NCBI GenBank assembly: GCA_903822495.1
Contig: CAIJPD010000045.1
Location: 1 to 64,000 of the forward strand
Direction of reading: 5' to 3'
Source: an uncultured Chloroflexota bacterium
GTDB lineage: Bacteria > Chloroflexota > Limnocylindria > Limnocylindrales > CSP1-4
Length of the DNA stretch: 64,000 bases
In this document: in pieces, positions 40,681-48,448 of the stretch
Position numbering within the stretch: the stretch's first letter is position 1
Layout of the letters: each line of letters starts with the position of its first letter
Program-made: the position numbers and the translations under genes
The notes under the pieces: generated by a model
What the model was told of the DNA's origin: nothing
Database searches by the model: none
What the model saw: the letters and a program-made list of their open reading frames with translations, nothing else

Positions 40681-41334
40681 TCAGGAGCCGCCGAGGGCCC
40701 GGGCGGCGCGGATCAGGGCGGCGTCCAGCCAGACCCGGCAGAGGACATCGACCAGCTCAAGGCGATCGACGGCCGTGGCCAGCGCTGCGGCCGCCGGGTT
40801 GCCCGGCTGGCCGCTGCCCACCGCGGCCGCCCCGTGGCGAGCCATCAGCGCGACGCCCGGGAGGGGCTCCGGCGGCTCCGCGAGGGCGGCGGCCAGCGCC
40901 TGCGCCGCGGCGGCGCTGCCGAGCGGCATGAGCGGCACGACTGGCAGGCGCGGGATGAACAAGGCGGTCTCGGGCAGCTCCGCCGGGTCCGGGTGCTCGC
41001 CCGCGAGCGTGAGCGCCATGGCCGACGCGATGTGGGCATGGGCATACGCGACCACGTCGGGCCGTGCCTCGTAGACCGCCCGGTGGAGGGCCAGATCCGA
41101 GCTGGGCCGGAGCCCGCGTCGGTGGGGGACCGCCGCCCCGTCGAGCCCCACGATCACCATGTCCGCGGGCGTCAACTCGTCCTTGCGCAGGCCCGACGGC
41201 GTGATCAGGAGCGAGCCGTCCGGGAGGCGCACCGACAGATTGCCTTCGCTGGCGGCGATCAGCCCTCGCGCCGCGAGGCGCCTGCCCGCGGCGACCACGG
41301 CGGCGCGGAGCAGCTCCAACTCATCGTCGATCAT
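40681..41334 (-). CDS. class II aldolase/adducin-family protein
   Basis: A 217-residue zinc aldolase-like protein of the fuculose-phosphate aldolase/ribulose-phosphate epimerase group. ASEGNLSVRLPDG is the phosphate and substrate loop; HRAVYEARPDVVAYAHAH gives the first His pair of the zinc site, and LMARHGAAAVG the later one. The catalytic Glu is expected near PDPAELPE. It may cleave a sugar phosphate or act as a decarboxylase. ATG 41334 has TAGCAT exactly 6 nt upstream. Although the window makes GDP-fucose, no other fucose catabolic gene is adjacent. Confidence 0.82.
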   Translation of the reverse strand: MIDDELELLRAAVVAAGRRLAARGLIAASEGNLSVRLPDGSLLITPSGLRKDELTPADMVIVGLDGAAVPHRRGLRPSSDLALHRAVYEARPDVVAYAHAHIASAMALTLAGEHPDPAELPETALFIPRLPVVPLMPLGSAAAAQALAAALAEPPEPLPGVALMARHGAAAVGSGQPGNPAAAALATAVDRLELVDVLCRVWLDAALIRAARALGGS

Positions 41335-41340
41335 CGCGCC

Positions 41341-41346
41341 ATGCTA
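41341..41346 (-). promoter_or_regulatory. -10-like element of aldolase gene (leaderless)
   Basis: TAGCAT on the minus strand, 6 nt before ATG 41334. Confidence 0.5.
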
Positions 41347-41398
41347 CCCAACCGCCGCACCATCCGGGCAACTGACCGCGACGGCGGGGGCGGTTGCG

Positions 41399-41983
41399 TC
41401 AGCCGCGATACCGGAAGCAGCCTGGCAGGTGGTCGTCCACCAGCCCGACGCTCTCCATGAAGGCGTACACGATGGTGGAGCCCACGAACCGGAAGCCGCG
41501 GGCCTTCAGGTCCGCCGAGAGCGCGTCCGAGGCCGGCGACCGCGAGGGCAGGTCGGACAGCCCGGTTCCGGCCGGCCATGGTGGGGCGAGCGGGGGGGCC
41601 ATCGTCCGAAGGTAGGCATCAAACGACCCGAACTGCGCCACCACTCGCTGAAACGCAAGGGCGTTCGTGATGGTGGAGTCGATCTTCAGGCCGTTCCGGA
41701 CGATCCCGCGGTTGGCCATCAGCCGATCGCGGTCCGCGAGGTCGAACCGGGCGACGACGGCCGGATCGAACCCCTGGAATGCCACCCGGAACTGCTTGCG
41801 CTTGCGCAGGATGGTGGCCCAGGACAGACCGGCCTGGAAGCACTCCAGGGAGAGCCGCTCGAAGAGCTCCGCGTCGCCGGACACCGGCACGCCCCACTCG
41901 TCGTCGTGGTAGGCCACCATCAGCGGGTCCGGCCTGGTGCCGCCGGTGGCCCAGGCGCAGCGCTGGACTTCCAGATCGTTCAT
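41399..41983 (-). CDS. tag: DNA-3-methyladenine glycosylase I
   Basis: A 194-residue base-excision enzyme releasing 3-methyladenine. RCAWA near the N terminus and YHDDEWGVPV carry the first Cys and His zinc ligands. The C-terminal DDHLPGCF carries the second His and Cys, so the Tag zinc snap looks complete. LFERLSLECFQAGLSWATILRKR is the conserved substrate-side helix with its Glu. ATG 41983 is supported by TATGCT exactly 6 nt upstream; the longer frame from 42022 would start before that promoter. Length matches Tag (about 190). Confidence 0.94.
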   Translation of the reverse strand: MNDLEVQRCAWATGGTRPDPLMVAYHDDEWGVPVSGDAELFERLSLECFQAGLSWATILRKRKQFRVAFQGFDPAVVARFDLADRDRLMANRGIVRNGLKIDSTITNALAFQRVVAQFGSFDAYLRTMAPPLAPPWPAGTGLSDLPSRSPASDALSADLKARGFRFVGSTIVYAFMESVGLVDDHLPGCFRYRG

Positions 41984-41989
41984 GCCGGC

Positions 41990-41995
41990 AGCATA
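41990..41995 (-). promoter_or_regulatory. -10-like element of tag (leaderless)
   Basis: TATGCT on the minus strand with 6 nt to ATG 41983. Confidence 0.55.
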
Positions 41996-42062
41996 TCGGG
42001 CCGGACTGCACGGGCGCTTCACTCCGGATCACCGCCGACGCACCGTGCCGGGGCCGCCGGGC

Positions 42063-42068
42063 TACGCT
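42063..42068 (+). promoter_or_regulatory. -10-like element of hydrolase gene (leaderless)
   Basis: TACGCT, then 6 nt, then ATG 42075. It is back to back with the tag element, so the two divergent genes share about 80 bp of control region. Confidence 0.5.
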
Positions 42069-42074
42069 CTGCCC

Positions 42075-42596
42075 ATGCCGCCCCGCATCTACCTTGGTCA
42101 CGGCGCCGCCGGGAACGTCGCCAGCATGGCGCCATTCGTGGACGGCCTGATCGCGCGCGGCATCGAGGCGCATGCCATCGCCCTGCCCAGGCGCCGCGCT
42201 GAGGATGCCGTCGCCGCGCTCCGGACCGTGGTGCCGGAGGGCCCAGGCGTCGCCGTTGGCGGCCACTCGTACGGCGGCCGGGTCGCCAGCCTGGCCGCGG
42301 CCAGGCCCGACACGCTCTATCGCGCCCTGGTCTGCTTCAGCTACCCGCTCCATCCGCCCGGCCAGCCCGAGCGCACGGAGGCGCGCATCGCCCACTGGCC
42401 CCAGATCCGCTGCCCCGTCCTGCTGCTCTCCGGCGAGTCGGATCCCTTCGCACGCATCGACCTCCTCCGGTCCGCCATCCCGCTGCTTCCCGACGCCCAG
42501 CTGGTGACCTACCCCCGCCTGGCGCACACCCTCAAGTCGGTCCTGGAGGACGTGCTGGACCGCGTCGCCGCCTTCCTGTGGGCCATCGAAGGCTAG
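42075..42596 (+). CDS. small alpha/beta hydrolase
   Basis: A 173-residue hydrolase of the dienelactone hydrolase/KANL3-Tex30-like type. IYLGHGAAGNVASM provides the oxyanion loop, GGHSYGGRVAS the nucleophile elbow (Ser), LLLSGESDPFA the Asp, and LAHTLK the His, so the triad looks complete. It is shorter than typical hydrolases and lacks a lid. There is no signal peptide. Substrate unknown; its small size and loop layout suit small esters or acyl-enzyme intermediates. Confidence 0.78.
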   Translation: MPPRIYLGHGAAGNVASMAPFVDGLIARGIEAHAIALPRRRAEDAVAALRTVVPEGPGVAVGGHSYGGRVASLAAARPDTLYRALVCFSYPLHPPGQPERTEARIAHWPQIRCPVLLLSGESDPFARIDLLRSAIPLLPDAQLVTYPRLAHTLKSVLEDVLDRVAAFLWAIEG

Positions 42597-42765
42597 GACC
42601 TCCGGCGTCGAACCTCCGCGCGGCGTAGCCCGAAAGGGCCGCTTGTGCGTGCATGCACCGGCACCTACGGTGGCCATCCAAGGCACCGGAGCGGTCACCG
42701 CCCCACCACTCGGCCCCGTCCCGCACTCGCCCGGCGCCCAGGCTCCCTGTAGTGGAGGGCTCCCA
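42597..42765 (+). promoter_or_regulatory. leader region of lysozyme-like gene
   Basis: A 169-nt GC-rich gap ending in GGAGGG 6 nt before TTG 42766. Cell-wall lytic genes are often preceded by c-di-AMP riboswitches in actinobacteria, but I do not find that riboswitch's core here. No clear -10 is visible. Confidence 0.3.
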
Positions 42766-43695
42766 TTGCCCGACCTGGTCCGCCGCCCCTTCCTCCGACT
42801 CTCGCTCCGCCTGCCCATCGCGCTGATCGGCGCGGCCCTGCTGGCGAGCATCCTGCTCGCTCCGGGCGCGTCCGCGGCACCCGCCACCGACCCTGCCGGC
42901 ATCGACGCCTTCATGAAGGCGATCGGGCAGGTGGAGTCCAGTGGCCGGTACACGGCGGTCAACCCGGTCTCGGGCGCGTACGGCAAGTACCAGATCATGC
43001 CGGCCAACTGGGCGGTCTGGGCCAGGACCCACCTGGGTGATGCCAGCGCGCCCCAGACCCCGGACAACCAGGAGAAGGTGGCCCGAGGCAGGATGATCGT
43101 GCTCTATCGCTGGCTGGGCACCTGGCCACGTGTGGCCTATTGGTGGCTGACCGGGTCCAGCGCGCCGATCGAGCAGTGGACCAACTACGGGCGGCGCTAC
43201 GTCGACAAGGTCATGACGCTGGCCGGCGGCCTGGGCTGGCCGCCTTCGGGGGCATCGTCGGGTGCGGCGCCGCAGGGCGGCACGGCCACGACCACGCCCA
43301 CGGCCGCCACTGCGCCGACGCCGGCCCCGCTCCACCTGTCCGAGACTGCCTCGGCCATCACGTACGCGGGCAGCTGGGGCTCCGCGAGCCACGCCGGGTA
43401 CACCGGTGGGACCGTCGCCTGGGCGACCGAGGCCGGGGCCGCCGCCCAGATCAGCTTCACGGGGCGGACCTTCTCGTGGGTGGGACCGGTCGGCCCGACG
43501 CGCGGCACCGCCCAGGTCTGGGTTGACGGTCAGCTGGCCGCCAACGTCACCGAGTACGCCGGCGGGTACAGCCCGCAGAAGGTGCTCTACCTGCGCGACT
43601 TCGGCGTCGGCGGCCGGCACACGGTCCGGATCGTGGTCGCCGGCACGGCCGGCCACCCGATGGTCGCGATCGACGATCTGGTGATCGGCTTCTAG
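42766..43695 (+). CDS. secreted lysozyme-like protein with C-terminal beta domain
   Basis: A 309-residue exported protein. TTG 42766 follows GGAGGG by 6 nt and starts a classic signal peptide (LRLPIALIGAALLASILL, cleavage near ASA-APA, residue 36). The catalytic domain (about 40-150) resembles lytic transglycosylases: IGQVESSGRYTAVNPVSGAYGKYQIMP, with Glu as the likely acid, then WLTGSS. A Thr/Ala/Pro linker leads to a 120-residue beta-rich domain (SASHAGYTGGTVAW; AQVWVDGQLAANV; VAIDDLVIGF), perhaps glycan-binding. It probably cuts peptidoglycan during growth. Substrate is inferred. Confidence 0.78.
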   Translation: MPDLVRRPFLRLSLRLPIALIGAALLASILLAPGASAAPATDPAGIDAFMKAIGQVESSGRYTAVNPVSGAYGKYQIMPANWAVWARTHLGDASAPQTPDNQEKVARGRMIVLYRWLGTWPRVAYWWLTGSSAPIEQWTNYGRRYVDKVMTLAGGLGWPPSGASSGAAPQGGTATTTPTAATAPTPAPLHLSETASAITYAGSWGSASHAGYTGGTVAWATEAGAAAQISFTGRTFSWVGPVGPTRGTAQVWVDGQLAANVTEYAGGYSPQKVLYLRDFGVGGRHTVRIVVAGTAGHPMVAIDDLVIGF

Positions 43696-43721
43696 CGAGT
43701 CGTGGCCCCTGCGCCGTCCCG

Positions 43722-43757
43722 GCGAGCCCCGTCCCGGCTCGCCGGGACGGGGCTCGC
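43722..43757. terminator. perfect 16-bp hairpin between convergent genes
   Basis: GCGAGCCCCGTCCCGG and its exact complement flank a CTCG loop, in the gap between the lysozyme-like and RidA genes. It probably terminates both; no U tract is present. Confidence 0.75.
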
Positions 43758-43762
43758 GTCGA

Positions 43763-44143
43763 TCAGCGGGCGGCCACCACGACGATCTCGATCGAGTAGT
43801 TGGAGGCCAGGCGAGCCACGCCGACCGTCACGCGGGCCGGGTAGTCCTCCGTGAAGAACTCGCGGTAGACCTCGTTCATCTGCGAGAAGTCGTTCATGTT
43901 CGTCATGAAGATCGAGACGTTGACCACGTCCTTGTAGTCCAGGCCAATGGCGTGCAGCGTCACGCCGATGTTCTGGAGCGACTGGCGGGCCTCCGCCTTG
44001 ATGCCGCCGGCGGCTGCCACCGTCTCGCCCGGGGCGTGGCCGCACTGGCCGGCCAGCCACACGATCCCGTTCGCCTCCACCGCGGGGCTGAAGGGGAGCG
44101 GCTTGAAGATGAGGCCGGGGTTCTTGAGGACCTGCTTGGGCAC
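43763..44143 (-). CDS. RidA/YjgF/UK114-family protein
   Basis: A 126-residue protein of the reactive imine deaminase family, which hydrolyses enamine/imine by-products of PLP enzymes. GIVWLAGQCGHAPGE, the helix SLQNIGVTLHAIGLDYKDVVNVSIFMTNM and PARVTVGVARLA (with the Arg that binds the substrate carboxylate) fit; the final EIVVVAAR is slightly unusual in having Val where Glu-Ile-Glu is often seen. GTG 44143 is chosen because AAGGAG lies 6 nt upstream; it removes 16 residues from the longest frame and gives the family's normal length. Confidence 0.85.
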   Translation of the reverse strand: MPKQVLKNPGLIFKPLPFSPAVEANGIVWLAGQCGHAPGETVAAAGGIKAEARQSLQNIGVTLHAIGLDYKDVVNVSIFMTNMNDFSQMNEVYREFFTEDYPARVTVGVARLASNYSIEIVVVAAR

Positions 44144-44202
44144 GAACGGCTCCTTGTCTGGTGCACCGGATTGCCTGGGAGGGCCGGTCATCGGCCCGGG
44201 GA

Positions 44203-44829
44203 TCAGTCGGCTTCAGCGGCCGCGCCGATCAGTCGCTCCACGATCACCACGTCCCGCCACTCCCCATCGAGCCGGGCGTGGCGCCGGTAGATGCCCACTT
44301 CGCGGAAGCCCACCGAGCGCAGCAGCCCGCGGCTGGCCGAGTTGGAGACCATGACCCGCGAGACCAGCTTCCAGAAGCCGGCCGCCGCCGCCGCGTCGAT
44401 GAGCGCGAGCATGGCGGCCTTGCCCACGCCGTGGCGGCGCGAGCCGCGTGCAACGTAGACCGAGAACTCCGCGATCCCCGCATAGGCGCGCCGGGGTCGA
44501 TACGTGGATGTGGAGGCAAAGCCCACCACGGGGCCGCCCGGGTCGTCTTCCACCACCACGATGGGGTGGCTGGCGTCGAACCAGAGGCTGACATCGCCGG
44601 CCGACCGAAAGTCGGTCTCGAAGGTGGCCGTTCGGTCCTCGATCCCCTGGTTGTAGATGGCGGCGATCACCGCCGCGTCACCGGCCCGGGCCAGCCGGCT
44701 GACCGGCTGCCCCCGGTGGCCGTGCCACGGCCCTTCGGTCGCGGACCCGCTGGGGCCGCCAGTCACGCCGCCAGCCCCGGGGTCCATGTCCGGGTCGGGG
44801 AGGGAAGCGGGGACGGCGCCCTGGGTCAT
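44203..44829 (-). CDS. GNAT-family N-acetyltransferase (phosphinothricin-type)
   Basis: A 208-residue acetyltransferase. YNQGIEDRTATFETD at the start of the fold is typical of the phosphinothricin/arsinothricin/methionine-sulfoximine acetyltransferases. AEFSVYVARGSRRHGVGKAAM contains the acetyl-CoA pyrophosphate loop, and SNSASRGLLRSVGFREVGIYRRHARLDGEW is the C-terminal half. About 45 low-complexity residues precede the domain. ATG 44829 overlaps the upstream fusion gene's stop as ATGA. It would detoxify a glutamate-like amino acid; substrate is inferred from family. Confidence 0.85.
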   Translation of the reverse strand: MTQGAVPASLPDPDMDPGAGGVTGGPSGSATEGPWHGHRGQPVSRLARAGDAAVIAAIYNQGIEDRTATFETDFRSAGDVSLWFDASHPIVVVEDDPGGPVVGFASTSTYRPRRAYAGIAEFSVYVARGSRRHGVGKAAMLALIDAAAAAGFWKLVSRVMVSNSASRGLLRSVGFREVGIYRRHARLDGEWRDVVIVERLIGAAAEAD

Positions 44830-46196
44830 TCGATCGAGACGATCTTGTAGCGTGCGTCGCCGCGGGGCGTCCGGACCAGGACGTCGTCGCCGACGCCGCG
44901 TCCCAGCAGGGCCGAGCCCACCGGGGAGGACGTCGAGATCCGGCCCTGGCCCGGGCTGGCCTCCGTTGGCCCCACGATGGAGTACTGGACGGTCCCGTAG
45001 TCGTCCTGGATGGTCACCGTGGACCCAAGGTGGACGACGCTGGTGCCCTCCGGTGCCTCGGCGATGACGTGGTTGCGCAGGATCGCCTCGATCGACTGGA
45101 TCCGGCCCTCGAGGAAGGACTGCTCCGCGCGCGCGGCGTGGTACTCGGAGTTCTCCTTGAGGTCCCCGTGCTCCTTGGCCGTCCGGATGCGCAGGATCAC
45201 CACGGGCCGCATGACCTTGGTGAGCTCCTCGTGCTCCGCCTGGAGACGGACCAGGCCGTCGGCGGTCACCACCGTCGGCGGGATGAAGCGGGTTTCCTTG
45301 CCGCTCCGGCGGACCGTCGTCGAGCGGGGCTCGGGTGCCTGCGATGTCAGGTGGCTGGCCGGCGCGACGGCCTTGGGGACCCGCGGGGCCCTGGTGGCGG
45401 CCTTCCTGGGGGCCGGGGTGAGCGGGGCGGCGGTCCGCTCGGGCGCCGAGCCATCATCGGCGCGTCGGCGCGGCGCTCGGCCCTCGGGCGGGGCCACCAG
45501 GCGCTGTGTGGTCCCGAGGCCGGCGGTCAGCTCGTCCGTGCCCTCGGCATCGCCGGGTGGCAGCTCGGTGAGGCGGGTGGGCGGCGGCGGGGCAACCCTC
45601 TCGGCGGCGGCGATGGCGCCGACGATCCCGTGCGCCTTCCGCTCCCCGGTGGGGCGGCGGGTGGTGGCGAAGGGGAGGACCACCGCCTGGTCGGGAAGGG
45701 CGGCCCTGGCGGCCGGGTCCAGGCCCTCGGCGAAGGCGGTCAGGAACGCATCCAGCGCCTCGTCCGGGGCGGTTGTGCCGGCCCACCAGACGCGGGCGGC
45801 GGCGAGGCCGAAGAGGATGTGGAGCCACTGCCCCTCGGCGTGCGGCTTGCGGTCCCCGGGCACGTGCTTGTAGAGCGCGGTGACGCGACCGCCGATCGAC
45901 ATGGTCGTGGAGGTCGCGAACACCACCGGCTCACCGGGCACCCAGAACGCGGCCAGGCGGGCAGCCAGCTCCTTGGTGGTGGGCCGTGCCCCCTCGATGC
46001 GGATCTCGGGGCGGTGGGCCAGCCACGCGGCAACCTTGCTCATGTCGATCGGCGCGCCGGCAGGCGAACTGGGCAGCTCGACGACGTAGACCCCCGGACC
46101 GCGGCCGCCCACCGGGCGCCCCCACGGGACCGGGCCGTCGGCCATCAGGCCCACCGCGCGGAGCAGGTCGGCGGCTCCCCGCCCGGCCCGGCTCAT
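44826..46196 (-). CDS. GIY-YIG-like domain fused to GreA-type elongation factor
   Basis: A 456-residue fusion. Residues 1-190 look like a GIY-YIG relative: GPGVYVVEL at the GIY position, FATSTTMSIGGRVTALYKH where the YIG-Arg helix falls, and HAEGQWLHILFG, seen in stand-alone GIY-YIG-like proteins. An Ala/Pro/Arg linker follows. Residues about 300-456 are GreA-like: a coiled coil with tip HGDLKENSEYHAARAEQ holding the Asp and Glu that drive RNA cleavage in RNA polymerase, then the FKBP-like domain ending LVRTPRGDARYKIVSIE. ATG 46196 is chosen because upstream sequence belongs to the divergent gene. Nuclease activity of the N-terminal domain is uncertain. Confidence 0.7.
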   Translation of the reverse strand: MSRAGRGAADLLRAVGLMADGPVPWGRPVGGRGPGVYVVELPSSPAGAPIDMSKVAAWLAHRPEIRIEGARPTTKELAARLAAFWVPGEPVVFATSTTMSIGGRVTALYKHVPGDRKPHAEGQWLHILFGLAAARVWWAGTTAPDEALDAFLTAFAEGLDPAARAALPDQAVVLPFATTRRPTGERKAHGIVGAIAAAERVAPPPPTRLTELPPGDAEGTDELTAGLGTTQRLVAPPEGRAPRRRADDGSAPERTAAPLTPAPRKAATRAPRVPKAVAPASHLTSQAPEPRSTTVRRSGKETRFIPPTVVTADGLVRLQAEHEELTKVMRPVVILRIRTAKEHGDLKENSEYHAARAEQSFLEGRIQSIEAILRNHVIAEAPEGTSVVHLGSTVTIQDDYGTVQYSIVGPTEASPGQGRISTSSPVGSALLGRGVGDDVLVRTPRGDARYKIVSIE

Positions 46197-46305
46197 GCGG
46201 CCACGTCCCGGATCGTGCTGTCCCGGTCGATCGTCACTCGCGTAGATCCTCCTGCCCGCGGCGTCCGCCCGGCATCGTTGCCGGTCAGGGTATCGTCGCA
46301 TCATC

Positions 46306-47697
46306 GTGACAGCCCCGCCCGCGCGTCGCCGCATGCCACCCCCCGAGCGCCAGCGCCCTCGCGCACGCCGCCTCGTCGTGGGGTTGATCGCCGCGTTGCT
46401 GGCCGTGCCGCTGCTGGAGCTGGTCGCGGGCATGGGCCTCAGCCCGATCTACGGGCCGGCGATGACGCCCGATGTGTCGTTCGTGGCCGCCGGATCTGGT
46501 TCGGTCGCCGCCGGATCCACCGCTCGTTCGACCTCGGAGGGTGGCGGGCCGCGCGCGGCGTCTTCGGCTAGCCCGTCCACGTCTGTCCCGTCCTCGGCTG
46601 GCCCGGTCCCAACCCCCACCCTGGCGCCCGAGGCCCGCCTGCTCGCCACGCTTGATGCCCGTATCGCCGATTGGCGCGTCCAGACGGGCACGCCGGGCGT
46701 CGCGGCCACGATCGTGTTCAAGGATGGCAGCCGCTGGAACGGGGTCGCCGGCCTGTCCGACGTGGCGCGTGGCATCCCGGTTCGACCGGGCACGCCGTTC
46801 TCGATCGCGTCGATGAGCAAGACCTTCACGGCCGCGCTGGTCATGCGCCTGATCGACCAGAAGCGGCTGCGCATCGACGAGCCGGCCGCGCCCCGCCTGG
46901 CCGGGACCGGGATCACGCTGGACGCGCGGATCACGATCGGCCAGCTCCTGGACCACACCAGTGGAATCGGGGACTACCTGGTCAACCCGAAGATCGAGGC
47001 GCCATGGGCCGCCACCCCCGACCAGCGCTGGTCGCCGCTCCAGTCGTGGGCCTACCAGCCGCCCGCGGTCTTCCCCCCGGGTGGCGGCTTCTACTACTCC
47101 AACGCCAACTACATGCTCCTCGGCCTGATCGTGGAGAAGCTGACCGGGTCGTCGATGGCGGCGAACCTGCGCGAGGCATTCTTCGACCCGCTGGGTCTGC
47201 GCTCGGCCTCCTACCAGGCGGTGGAGCCCTCGGCCCTTGCCGTGGCGCGCGGCTACAAGTTCCTCACGGCGTCGCCCACTGAGGCGCCGATCCTCATGCC
47301 GGGCAACGGCTCGGCAGTGCCGTTCACGGCCGTGATCACGGCCGCCGGAGCGTCGGGGTCCGTGGTCGCCGCGGCGACGGACATGGCGACCTGGGCCCGG
47401 TCCCTCTACTCGGGGGAGGTCCTGCCGATTGCCACGGTCGGCCAGATGGTGGACGACGCGGCACGCACGGTAGCGTTGGCGTCGCGCCTCCCCTATGGCT
47501 ATGGCGTCCACGTCGTCACGGTGGATGGCCACCCGACGTACGGGCACACGGGCCGCTACCTGGGCGCCCGCGGGGCCCTGCGCTGGTTCCCCCTGGAGGG
47601 GCTCTCGATCGCCGTCCTGACCAACCAGAGCCGCGCCGATCCCGGCGACCTGGTGGTGGACCTGGTCCGCCTGGCGCTGGCGCTGCCGGCGGGGTAG
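46306..47697 (+). CDS. serine beta-lactamase-fold hydrolase (class C/DD-peptidase type)
   Basis: A 463-residue protein with an N-terminal anchor (LVVGLIAALLAVPLLELVA, residues 23-41) and a Ser/Gly/Pro-rich spacer, so the catalytic domain is probably outside the membrane. The active site shows SMSK (Ser169, Lys172), a Tyr-Ser-Asn motif and a late HTG (YGHTGRYLG). This matches the beta-lactamase family Pfam group that includes AmpC, esterases and D-aminopeptidases. GTG 46306 is divergent from the GreA fusion gene. A TATCGT hexamer (46291-46296) lies 9 nt before it. It could trim cell-wall peptides or hydrolyse beta-lactams; which is not evident. Confidence 0.84.
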   Translation: MTAPPARRRMPPPERQRPRARRLVVGLIAALLAVPLLELVAGMGLSPIYGPAMTPDVSFVAAGSGSVAAGSTARSTSEGGGPRAASSASPSTSVPSSAGPVPTPTLAPEARLLATLDARIADWRVQTGTPGVAATIVFKDGSRWNGVAGLSDVARGIPVRPGTPFSIASMSKTFTAALVMRLIDQKRLRIDEPAAPRLAGTGITLDARITIGQLLDHTSGIGDYLVNPKIEAPWAATPDQRWSPLQSWAYQPPAVFPPGGGFYYSNANYMLLGLIVEKLTGSSMAANLREAFFDPLGLRSASYQAVEPSALAVARGYKFLTASPTEAPILMPGNGSAVPFTAVITAAGASGSVVAAATDMATWARSLYSGEVLPIATVGQMVDDAARTVALASRLPYGYGVHVVTVDGHPTYGHTGRYLGARGALRWFPLEGLSIAVLTNQSRADPGDLVVDLVRLALALPAG

Positions 47698-47877
47698 GGG
47701 CATCGGCCGCTGGCTCGCGAGGGCTCGAGCAGCTGCGGCATCCGACGGTGACGGCGGGCACCGACAACCCGCCGGATCTGGTTCAGCGGGACGACCGGAT
47801 GGCCGGCCCCCGTACCGCTGGGTCTGGCGTCCCGACAACGACCGGCGCAACCTCGACGAGTCCCCGAGGAGTGCGCC

Positions 47878-48396
47878 ATGTCAACCCTGATCGAGCTCTA
47901 TACCGCCGAGGCCGTCGTGACCGGCTACCGCATTGACCGGGCGGCCGTGCGCGAGACCCTGGAGTCCGGGGGCGCGGTCCGCCTCGCTCAGCCGCAGTGG
48001 ACGCCACTCCATCGCCCGCCCGACGAGCGAGACACGGGCGAGTCGCTGCCGGTGGACGAGGTCCTGGCCGCGGTCGCCGAGCCGGATCCGCATCGCGCAG
48101 TGCACGCCAACTGGCACGACGTCGTGCTGGAGGCGGGGCCATACCGGATCTCGGGGACGCTCGCGGTGCTCCCCGGCTTTGACCCCAACCGCGCGATCAC
48201 CCGGCCGGGCGGCACGTTCATCCCGCTCAGGTCCGCCCGCCTGGAGATCATCGACTACCCCGATGCCGGGCAACTGGACCGCGAGACGGTCCTGGTCAAC
48301 CGCTACGCGGTGGACCGCGTGGCCTCGACGCTGGAGCTGGGCTTCTTCTTCCCGGCGGCGCGCCTGGAGCGGCTGGAGCAGAAACCGGTCGCGTAG
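47878..48396 (+). CDS. hypothetical protein
   Basis: A 172-residue protein I do not recognise. It is acidic to neutral, without signal peptide or membrane helix. The centre has AGPYRISGTLAVLPGFDPN and the C-terminal part has FIPLRSARLEIIDYP and VLVNRYAVDRV, suggesting alternating strands of a small beta-barrel. An N-terminal helix includes TGYRIDRAAVRETLESG. ATG 47878 has CGAGGAG upstream. It lies between the beta-lactamase-fold gene and the convergent helicase gene and shows no operon partner. Confidence 0.6.
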   Translation: MSTLIELYTAEAVVTGYRIDRAAVRETLESGGAVRLAQPQWTPLHRPPDERDTGESLPVDEVLAAVAEPDPHRAVHANWHDVVLEAGPYRISGTLAVLPGFDPNRAITRPGGTFIPLRSARLEIIDYPDAGQLDRETVLVNRYAVDRVASTLELGFFFPAARLERLEQKPVA

Positions 48397-48448
48397 GGTT
48401 CCGGGCTGGCCCGGCGGCGATGGATACCGCGGGCCCGAGACCCGAGGG

